Assembly: GCA_035373905.1 (NCBI GenBank)
Contig: DAOSOK010000024.1
Coordinates: forward strand, 21,814-85,813
DNA from: Candidatus Ozemobacteraceae bacterium
Lineage (GTDB): Bacteria > Muiribacteriota > Ozemobacteria > Ozemobacterales > Ozemobacteraceae
DNA: 64,000 nucleotides
Reading direction: 5' to 3'
A model generated the notes under the pieces. It was not told where the DNA came from. It was given only the letters and a program-made list of their open reading frames with translations, and searched no databases. Below, one piece after another: positions 58,118 to 64,000 of this stretch (within the stretch, counting starts at the first letter, position 1; the number at the start of each line of letters is the position of its first letter). A program made the position numbers and the translations under genes.

Positions 58118-58951
58118 ATGTCAGTACCGTTGAAGATCACGATTCTCGTCGATGACAAGGCCGCGGAAGGGCTGGTGGCCGAGCATGGTCTCGCGTTCTG
58201 GATCGAGTTCGGGAGGGCGAAACTGTTGTTCGACACCGGCCAGGGGCCGGCCCTGGAAGCCAATGCCCGAACGCTTGGCATCGATCTTTCCACGGCTGAC
58301 ATGGTGGCCCTGAGTCATGGCCATTACGACCATACGGGCGGGTTGCCGCTCGCTTTCGAGCGGATTCCCGATGCCCGGTTGCACTGTCACCCGGCGGTGA
58401 TTAAACCGCGATACAGCATTCGGGACGGTGTGGCAAAGGCGGTCGGCATGCCGGAAACCGCGCGAAAAGCGGTTGATCAGGTGACGGGGCTCCGACGGGC
58501 GTTCGAAAATCGGCCGGTTTTGTGGTCCAAAGATGTTGGATTGACAGGGCCGATTCCCCGGAAAACGGCTTTTGAAACGACCGGCGGCCCTTTCTCCCTC
58601 GATCAGCAGGGAACACAGCCCGATCCCATAGAGGACGACCAGGCACTCTGGGTGCGAACCCCCGAAGGCATTGTCGTCGTGACCGGTTGCTGCCATTCTG
58701 GATTGATCAACACCCTCTCGTGTGTACGCGAACTGGCGGGAGACGGTCCCATCCTGGCCATTGTCGGCGGGTTCCACCTGCTGAATGCCGATGCAGACAG
58801 ACTTGAGAAGACGATCAAGTTGCTGCGCGAATTCCGGCCTGGGCAGCTGATTCCCACGCACTGCACGGGTGACGGTGCCGTCGCGGCGCTGGGCGCGGCC
58901 TTCGGTGTCATGGTTGCTCCGGGCAAGGCTGGAGATAGGTTTCAGTGGTGA
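58118..58951 (+). CDS. MBL-fold metallohydrolase (tetrahydromethanopterin-synthase-like)
   Basis: A 277-residue metallo-beta-lactamase-fold protein. Metal ligands are visible in SHGHYDHTGG (residues 66-75), GCCHSGL and the C-terminal THCTG. The overall pattern (LLFDTGQGPALEANA at the start, VTGCCHSGLINTL) matches the group annotated as dihydropterin ribofuranosylaminobenzene-phosphate synthase-like in many anaerobes. It may cleave a phosphoester or handle a metal-bound pterin. It starts 4 bases after the methyltransferase stop and ends the run. Confidence 0.88.
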   Translation: MSVPLKITILVDDKAAEGLVAEHGLAFWIEFGRAKLLFDTGQGPALEANARTLGIDLSTADMVALSHGHYDHTGGLPLAFERIPDARLHCHPAVIKPRYSIRDGVAKAVGMPETARKAVDQVTGLRRAFENRPVLWSKDVGLTGPIPRKTAFETTGGPFSLDQQGTQPDPIEDDQALWVRTPEGIVVVTGCCHSGLINTLSCVRELAGDGPILAIVGGFHLLNADADRLEKTIKLLREFRPGQLIPTHCTGDGAVAALGAAFGVMVAPGKAGDRFQW

Positions 58952-59000
58952 CAGGCTGTTTCCTGGGGGTGTCGATGACCCGCACGGAAGGAATCGCGGG

Positions 59001-59801
59001 TTAGGACAGCAGGTAGAGGCCAAACAGGGCTGCCAGCGCGAACCGATACCAAGCGAACGGCGTCAGGCGGGTGCGGCCGAGGAAGCGCATGAAGCTGACA
59101 ACGGCGAGCCAGGCCACCACGAACGAGACGAAAAAGCCGATGGCGAAGACACCCGCGTCGCTCATCGACAGCAGGTCGCGGCTCGACCAGAGGTCCTTGC
59201 CCGTCGCGGCGACCATCATCGGAATGGCGAGCAGGAACGAAAACTCCGCCGCGGGCACGTGAGACACACCGAACAGAAGGCCGCCGGCAATCGTCGCGCC
59301 GGCTCTGGAAAAGCCCGGCCACAGCGAGAGGCACTGGCAGACGCCGATTCCCAGCGCTTGCTTCCAGGTCATCTCGTCGACTGTTATTGCCCGCACCTGG
59401 GGTTGATATCGTTCGGCCAGGATCAGATAGATGCCGCCGATGACGAGACCGACCAGGACGGTTATCGGCGAGAAGAGATACAGCTTGATTCTCTTGTGGA
59501 ACAGCAGGCCGAGAACGACGGCTGGAACCATCGCCAGTGCAATGTGCCACAGGGTCAGCCGGTTGCTTGTCCACGGCAGATCGCGCCATCGCCGCAACAT
59601 GTCGATGATGCGGGTTCGGTAGAGAATGGCAACGGCGAGAATCGCGCCGAGCTGGATGAACACCTCGAAGGTGTCAGCCTTCTCGCCCGTGAAGCCCAGC
59701 AGATGTGCCGAGAGAATGAGGTGTCCTGTCGAACTGACCGGCAGAAACTCGGTCAGCCCTTCGACGATTCCCTGAATGACGGCAATGAGGTGGATGTTCA
59801 T
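59001..59801 (-). CDS. uppP: Undecaprenyl-diphosphatase UppP (BacA)
   Basis: A 266-residue membrane protein with about 8 helices. The two catalytic motifs are complete: EGLTEFLPVSSTGHLIL (about residues 15-31) and GFSRAGATIAGGLLFG (about 160-175). It recycles undecaprenyl diphosphate in the membrane for peptidoglycan and polysaccharide synthesis and gives bacitracin resistance when over-expressed. The start at 59801 gives the normal length. It is convergent with the MBL gene and divergent from the second metal operon. Confidence 0.97.
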   Translation of the reverse strand: MNIHLIAVIQGIVEGLTEFLPVSSTGHLILSAHLLGFTGEKADTFEVFIQLGAILAVAILYRTRIIDMLRRWRDLPWTSNRLTLWHIALAMVPAVVLGLLFHKRIKLYLFSPITVLVGLVIGGIYLILAERYQPQVRAITVDEMTWKQALGIGVCQCLSLWPGFSRAGATIAGGLLFGVSHVPAAEFSFLLAIPMMVAATGKDLWSSRDLLSMSDAGVFAIGFFVSFVVAWLAVVSFMRFLGRTRLTPFAWYRFALAALFGLYLLS

Positions 59802-60242
59802 GCGGCTTCCTCCATGGATGCAACAGGGCAAAGGTGGCGATCACCTTACACGAAATCCGGGCGAAGGAAAACCCCCCTTCAACTCAACTCGTGCCGATAA
59901 GAGCGATCAAACATCAGCGTTTCAGCTGGGAAATAGAATAATACACATAAATATAATAATGATTCGGGGCGCCATGCCGTAGCGGTCAGTTGGTGGGCGT
60001 TTGCCTTGGCACCGTTCATGCCGCAGGCAGACGGGATCGACATTCGCGAGGCAGAGATCGGAACTCCTGCTTTGGAACAAGGTGGTTGCAAAGAAGGGGG
60101 GATATCACGGAATTGTTCTTTCGCTCAATTTGAACAAGGGTTTGACGAGGATGATCCAGAGAGATAGAATATGCAAACGGGCAAATGCTCGGAATGATGT
60201 CGCAGGTTGACCGATATGCCGGGATTCTGCGTGGTGAAAGTG
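59802..60242. other. 441-bp intergenic region between uppP and the second metal operon
   Basis: No convincing gene lies here. An AT-rich patch at 59930-59962 includes TATAAT on the + strand (59952-59957) and probably holds the promoters for both directions. The part from 59965 to 60110 is GC-rich with several short complementary blocks, such as GGTGG near 59990 and CACC near 60010, and could form a structured leader for the downstream operon. No known riboswitch consensus was recognised. Confidence 0.35.
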
Positions 60243-60716
60243 ATGTTCATGAAGCGCGAATGGTGGAAATCGGTTGCGGTTCTCTGCCTGATTCTTCAGG
60301 TCGGATTTCTTGCCGCCGGGTTGCTGCATTTCACCCGCAGCGGATGCCACGATAACCATCTTGAGAACTGCGAACATCTCCGTTCCGGCTTCCCACATGC
60401 GCATGTGGTATCCCCTCATAAGGGGGGAGAGGGACACGAAGCAACGCTGTGCCGCCCTTGCTGCGCGATACCGGAGGGCGCCGAGACGAGCAAGCCTTTC
60501 CGATGGGCGATGTCCGGGAACGTCGTTCCCTGCCCGTCCGAACACTGTCTGATCTGTTCGCTCTCCGATCTGGTGTGTTCGAGCGATGTCGAATCGACGG
60601 GTGAACCACTGGGGGACATCTTCTCCGTCCGTCGTTCGGCGGACGTTCATTGTTTTTATGACCTTCAAGGCGTTTTTCGGCCATGCCTGCCACGTGGCCC
60701 TCCCGTTGTGAGCTGA
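60243..60716 (+). CDS. Small exported Cys/His-rich protein (DUF2946-like)
   Basis: A 157-residue protein with an N-terminal hydrophobic helix (residues 7-25). The periplasmic part is very rich in Cys and His (SGCHDNHLENCEH, LCRPCCAIP, CPSEHCLICSLSDL) and ends in RGPPVVS. The C-x2-C-x-L-type motif followed by a terminal RGPP is the pattern of small metal-locus proteins such as DUF2946, and the protein at 40897 has a related ending. It probably binds or senses a transition metal. The ATG at 60243 was chosen; other in-frame starts lie at 60216 and 60249. Confidence 0.6.
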   Translation: MFMKREWWKSVAVLCLILQVGFLAAGLLHFTRSGCHDNHLENCEHLRSGFPHAHVVSPHKGGEGHEATLCRPCCAIPEGAETSKPFRWAMSGNVVPCPSEHCLICSLSDLVCSSDVESTGEPLGDIFSVRRSADVHCFYDLQGVFRPCLPRGPPVVS

Positions 60717-60788
60717 ATCCTCGGTTTTCGGAATTTCCGCAGACCGCCGACAGCCTGTCGGCGATTCAGTCCATGATGGGAGAATCAT

Positions 60789-62261
60789 GTGAGATATATA
60801 TCTATTGCCTTTTGTCTGCTCGTTTTCGCTTTCGCGCCCTGTTTGCAAACCACATGCGCGGCGAAAGCCGTTTCGAATGACGATGTTGCGGCTCTGCGCG
60901 AAGAGATTGCCGGCCTGCGGTCGGAGATGTCGGCGATGCGTAACAAGTACGAAATGACCATCGCGCGGCTCGAGGAACAGGTGAATCGGCTTGGCTCCGG
61001 CGGTTTCGAACTGGCCGGTCCGGCGGCAGTTTCCGGGCATGTTTTAGCAACACCGGTCGATGAGAAGGAACGGCTTCGGCTCGTGGCAGCGGGCGCTCTT
61101 GGATCGGCCGCTCAGGAATCGTCCGCCGTGTCTGCCACATCGGCGCAGTCGGTCACGTTCAAGGCTGGCGAGCTGGGTCAGCAGGCGCTGAATCCTGAGA
61201 TCAGCATGACCGGTGACGTCATCGCCCAGTTCCGTTCCCAGGATGACGTGCGCGAAAATGCCCGTGGCACGTTCCGCTCGCTCGGCGTTCATGGCGAATG
61301 CTATCTCGATCCGGATACCCGGTTCAAAGCCTCTTTTCCCATCCAAGAGGAAGGGACGGAAATTTGCGAAGCTTACATCACCCGTGTCGGGTTCTCGAAA
61401 AATCTCAATCTGACGCTGGGCAAGTTCCATCAGCAGTTCGGCGTCGTGGGTCGATGGCACCAACACGCCCTCGACCAGGTGGATTTCCCGCTCGCTCTCC
61501 GGCGTCTTTTCGGCGGTCCGCTGGAGCAGATCGGCGTTTCGTTTGACTGGCAGCTGCCGGCTGGCAGGGGCATGGGCCGGGAACTCACGTTGCAGCTCAC
61601 CCATGCAAACAACGATGCGCTTTTCGCCGAGAATAGCAGGGGCGTTCCCTGTGTCCTGACGCATTATAAACAGTTCAAGGATTTGGATGCTTCGACTTAC
61701 CTTGAATGGGGTGTCACCGGCATGGCTGGCACCAACGACCGCTGGTCGGTGGGTGCTGCGCCGGCGATCTCCATCCGCGACGAGTCCAGGCCGACCTATG
61801 CCCTGGGGTTCGATCTGACCCGCCTGTGGGAGCCCACGGACCGGATGCGGTATCGCAACTTCTGCTGGCGCACCGAGGGATATTATCTCGCACGCGATAT
61901 CATCACGGCGGCGGGAGACCGCGATACGGCACGCGCCTGGGGCGCCTATACCAACCTTCACTGGAAACTGAACCGGATTCTCGAGTCCGGTATCCGGCTC
62001 GACTATTACCGGCCCGACTCCAAACCCTATGCCGACGTTGGTACGCCGACGGAGCTGTATCCAGGCGCTCTGCACATGGTGCCGGGACGAGATCCCTACG
62101 AGTTTCAGGTCAGCCCCTACTGGACGTGGAACCAAAGCCCCTGGGTGCATTACAGGCTCGAATTCGACTACCGCAAGGGTCACAACATGGAACAGGACGA
62201 CCGGCGCATCACCCTGCAGTGCATCTGGGCTGGCGGCCCGCATCTGCATGATCGTTACTGA
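60789..62261 (+). CDS. Outer-membrane porin-like protein with coiled-coil head
   Basis: A 490-residue protein starting at GTG (60789); the overlapping ATG at 60787 is followed at once by a stop. A signal peptide (residues 1-25, ending TTCAAKA) is followed by a short coiled coil (LREEIAGLRSEMSAMRNKYE), which in porins tethers to peptidoglycan. The rest is a beta-barrel pattern ending in an aromatic strand (MIVTEI-like end at DRY). It lies between a Cys/His protein and a zinc-type binding protein, so it may be the outer-membrane entry route for a metal. The exact family is uncertain. Confidence 0.75.
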   Translation: MRYISIAFCLLVFAFAPCLQTTCAAKAVSNDDVAALREEIAGLRSEMSAMRNKYEMTIARLEEQVNRLGSGGFELAGPAAVSGHVLATPVDEKERLRLVAAGALGSAAQESSAVSATSAQSVTFKAGELGQQALNPEISMTGDVIAQFRSQDDVRENARGTFRSLGVHGECYLDPDTRFKASFPIQEEGTEICEAYITRVGFSKNLNLTLGKFHQQFGVVGRWHQHALDQVDFPLALRRLFGGPLEQIGVSFDWQLPAGRGMGRELTLQLTHANNDALFAENSRGVPCVLTHYKQFKDLDASTYLEWGVTGMAGTNDRWSVGAAPAISIRDESRPTYALGFDLTRLWEPTDRMRYRNFCWRTEGYYLARDIITAAGDRDTARAWGAYTNLHWKLNRILESGIRLDYYRPDSKPYADVGTPTELYPGALHMVPGRDPYEFQVSPYWTWNQSPWVHYRLEFDYRKGHNMEQDDRRITLQCIWAGGPHLHDRY

Positions 62262-62275
62262 AATCAGGTGAAAAT

Positions 62276-63361
62276 ATGAAGAAGAATGTATTAGTCAATA
62301 TATTTATTGTCATCTCTCTGTGGGCGGCGATCGTGCCTCTCCATGCCGCAAGAGGAACGGAAAACGGGGAACGTCCTCTGCGCGTCGTCACGACGATTCC
62401 CGATTATGCCGACTTTGCAAGCAGGTTGGGCGGGGAGCATGTCGTCGTGTCGCATATCGTCCAGGGAGACCAGGATGCCCATTTCATCCGGCCGAAGCCC
62501 TCATTCGTCCAGATGCTGCGCGAAGCCGACCTGCTCATTGCGACGGGCCTCGATCTCGAAATGTGGCTGCCCACCGCCGTCGACAAATCAGGCAATCCCC
62601 GCATTCGGAGCGAGGCGGTCGGCTACGTGGCGGCCGCCCAGGGGGTTCGGATGAAGGATATTCCGACCGTCCTGTCACGCAGTGAGGGAGGGCTTCACAT
62701 CTATGGGAACCCTCACATCACCGTGAGCCCTCTCAATATGCTTCGCGTCGCCGAGAACATCGAGATCGGTCTTGAAAAGAACGCTCCGACTCATGCACAG
62801 GAGTTTCGGAACCGGCTGAACCAGCTTAAGGCTGAATTATATAAGAGGCTTTATGGATCTGAGCTGGTTGAGGTGCTTGGCGGCGAAACCCTGGTGAAAC
62901 TCCATCAGGAAGGCAAACTGTACGACTTTCTGAAGCAGAATACCTTCGAAGGTAAGCCCCTGACCAACCTGCTGGGCGGCTGGACGGGCAGGATGTTGCC
63001 GCTGCGCGGCCTTGCCATCGTGACCTATCACAAGAACTGGGTCTACTTCTGCGACGATTTCGGCCTTGTTCAGGTTGATACCATCGAACCAAAACCCGGC
63101 ATTCCGCCTTCTCCGAAACACACCAAAGAGCTGGAGGAGCGGATGCGCCGCGACGGCGTCAAGGTCATGCTGTCCGTCAACTACTTCGACGAACAGACCG
63201 TCAAATCGATTGCCGAGGCGACCGGGGCGACATACCGCATGGTTCCTTACTACGTAGGCGGTTCGGCCGGCGTGGGGGACTACTTCTGTCTCGTCGACCA
63301 CTGGGTCGAGGCGCTCGTGACGATGGCCGCCGAGGCTGGTTGGAAGGGAGAGGGGCGATGA
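62276..63361 (+). CDS. Metal ABC transporter substrate-binding protein 2 (zinc-type)
   Basis: A 361-residue periplasmic protein with signal peptide (residues 1-25, ending PLHAA). The cluster A-I features are clear: VVTTIPDYADFASRLGGEHV, GDQDAHFIRPKPSF, GLDLEMWLP, YGNPHITVSP and TYHKNWVYFC. The probable ligands are the His in DAHF, NPH and YHKNW plus an acidic residue near the end (NYFDEQ). There is no His-rich loop. Its ATG follows the porin stop by 14 bases, and the stop overlaps the ATPase start (ATGA). It is not closely similar to the binding protein at 45648. Confidence 0.92.
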   Translation: MKKNVLVNIFIVISLWAAIVPLHAARGTENGERPLRVVTTIPDYADFASRLGGEHVVVSHIVQGDQDAHFIRPKPSFVQMLREADLLIATGLDLEMWLPTAVDKSGNPRIRSEAVGYVAAAQGVRMKDIPTVLSRSEGGLHIYGNPHITVSPLNMLRVAENIEIGLEKNAPTHAQEFRNRLNQLKAELYKRLYGSELVEVLGGETLVKLHQEGKLYDFLKQNTFEGKPLTNLLGGWTGRMLPLRGLAIVTYHKNWVYFCDDFGLVQVDTIEPKPGIPPSPKHTKELEERMRRDGVKVMLSVNYFDEQTVKSIAEATGATYRMVPYYVGGSAGVGDYFCLVDHWVEALVTMAAEAGWKGEGR

Positions 63362-64000
63362 CGGAAACGACCGACGCGGCGAGGGGCGATTCCCTCCCCG
63401 TCATCAGTTGTCGCGGGGTGTGCGTTGGCTACGACCAGGAGCTGGTTCTCGCCAACATCGATCTCGAGATTCCGCGAGGGGCCTTCGTGCCGTTCGTCGG
63501 CCCGAACGGTGCGGGCAAAACCACGCTTCTTCGCGCGATCCTGGGACTTGTGCCGCTGCGTGCCGGAACGATCGAGACGCCGTTCGACACCGTGCCTGCC
63601 GGGTTCGTTCCCCAGCATCAGAGCATCGACTTGCTGTTTCCCGTCGTCACGCGCGATATCGTCATGATGGGGTTGTACCCGCGCCTGGGCTGGTGGGGGC
63701 GGCCTTCTCCGGCCGACCGGGAACAGATCGACCGGCTGCTGGTGCGGTTCAATCTGTCCGCTCACTCGATGAAGCCATTCCATGAACTTTCGGGTGGGAT
63801 GCGGCAGAAGGTGCTCATCGCCCGGGCGCTGGTGACGGGGGCTGACGTGCTCGTGATGGACGAGCCAACGACCATGCTCGATGCCGATTCCGAACATGAA
63901 GTCATTCATCTTCTCCATGAGCTGGCGACCAAAGATGGAAAAACTGTGGTTCCTCGCTATTTTACGTGGGTAGACCAAAATTTAGCTTTCCAGCAATCAG
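63358..64000 (+). CDS. Metal ABC transporter ATP-binding protein, 3' part interrupted
   Basis: The frame is open from ATG 63358 to the window edge. Walker A GPNGAGKTT, Q-loop GFVPQHQSID, signature LSGGMRQKVLIA and Walker B VLVMDEPTTMLD are all intact. After HELATKDGKTVV the expected switch-His segment (family pattern VTHD) is absent; the frame reads PRYFTWVDQNLAFQQS, unlike any ABC protein. The DNA changes from GC-rich to AT-rich at about 63945. The gene is therefore probably disrupted just before the H-loop, leaving the operon without a complete ATPase unless the cell carries another. Confidence 0.85.
   Translation, partial: MTETTDAARGDSLPVISCRGVCVGYDQELVLANIDLEIPRGAFVPFVGPNGAGKTTLLRAILGLVPLRAGTIETPFDTVPAGFVPQHQSIDLLFPVVTRDIVMMGLYPRLGWWGRPSPADREQIDRLLVRFNLSAHSMKPFHELSGGMRQKVLIARALVTGADVLVMDEPTTMLDADSEHEVIHLLHELATKDGKTVVPRYFTWVDQNLAFQQS
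63945..64000. mobile_element. Possible left end of an insertion element
   Basis: The last 56 bases start TGTGGTTCCT and contain GTGGGTAGACCAAAATTT; they are AT-rich and break the ATPase gene. A TG start and such a motif recall IS21-like termini. No transposase is visible, and an assembly join is an alternative. Confidence 0.35.

Noticed and set aside
48996..58951. Nitrogenase maturation locus
   Set aside because: NifX, NifU and Mrp types are present, but nifHDK, nifE/N and the radical SAM nifB are absent, and the mix with MinD-ferredoxin ATPases fits ORP-type loci better.
1..64000. CRISPR array or prophage
   Set aside because: No regular direct repeats with spacers, no cas genes, and no integrase, capsid or tail genes were seen on either strand.

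Overview
The window is a GC-rich chromosomal segment, densely coding, with many ATGA-type gene overlaps. It comes from a free-living bacterium with a Gram-negative envelope: there is a TonB-dependent receptor, an outer-membrane porin-like protein, periplasmic metal-binding proteins and undecaprenyl-diphosphatase. The mix of genes (ORP-like MinD/NifX proteins, a DUF134 regulator, a bacterial deoxyhypusine-synthase homologue, very large HAMP-linked sensors, GlgB) fits an anaerobic or metal-cycling lineage such as Desulfobacterota or a candidate phylum like Riflebacteria. That placement is inference only. No rRNA, CRISPR, phage or plasmid genes were seen. One tRNA-Ala(GGC) is present.

Layout. 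0-7.4 kb: a DUF2325 protein, a membrane SpoIIE-type phosphatase, an ECF sigma factor with its zinc-finger membrane anti-sigma factor, and a small exported protein whose ribosome-binding site lies inside a terminator-like hairpin. 7.5-19.6 kb: thioredoxin, then a polysaccharide block (oxidoreductase, glgB, wecC, B12-binding radical SAM protein, bi-domain oxidoreductase, heparinase-like lyase, glycosyltransferase). 19.7-22.8 kb: a GAF protein, a deoxyhypusine-synthase-like enzyme and tlyA. 22.9-34 kb: a signalling block with two tandem PAS histidine kinases, a remnant of a third, a LuxR-type response regulator and two overlapping class III cyclase genes. 34.4-39.3 kb: a beta-propeller protein, a methyltransferase, a glycosyltransferase, a flippase-like protein and tRNA-Ala. 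39.3-59 kb: a metal and iron-sulfur block with a DUF134-NifX fusion, TrmO, an M13 peptidase, a metal ABC operon divergent from a TonB receptor, and a long co-directional run (MOSC, thioesterase, Gly-rich protein, NifU-like, NifX, two ferredoxin-MinD ATPases, methionine/cystathionine lyase, NifX, Mrp, DUF4405, FMN-type oxidase, DUF364, methyltransferase, MBL hydrolase). 59-64 kb: uppP and a second metal-uptake operon, whose ABC ATPase gene is broken by foreign-looking sequence at the right edge.

Three points stand out. (1) The two tandem kinases have complementary defects: one keeps the phospho-acceptor His but has a decayed ATP domain, the other keeps the ATP domain but has Asn at the His position. 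(2) The two adjacent cyclases are also complementary: one keeps both metal Asps but lacks the base- and transition-state residues, the other keeps those but lacks the first metal Asp. Each pair looks like an obligate heterodimer, and the cyclase pair parallels the C1/C2 split of animal adenylyl cyclases. (3) The 48.9-59 kb run resembles the orange-protein (ORP) gene set, enlarged with a NifU scaffold, a sulfur-releasing PLP enzyme, a MOSC protein, a DUF364 protein and several His/Gly-rich proteins. It is flanked by metal-uptake operons and by a putative cluster-sensing repressor, so it may make an undescribed metal-sulfur cofactor.
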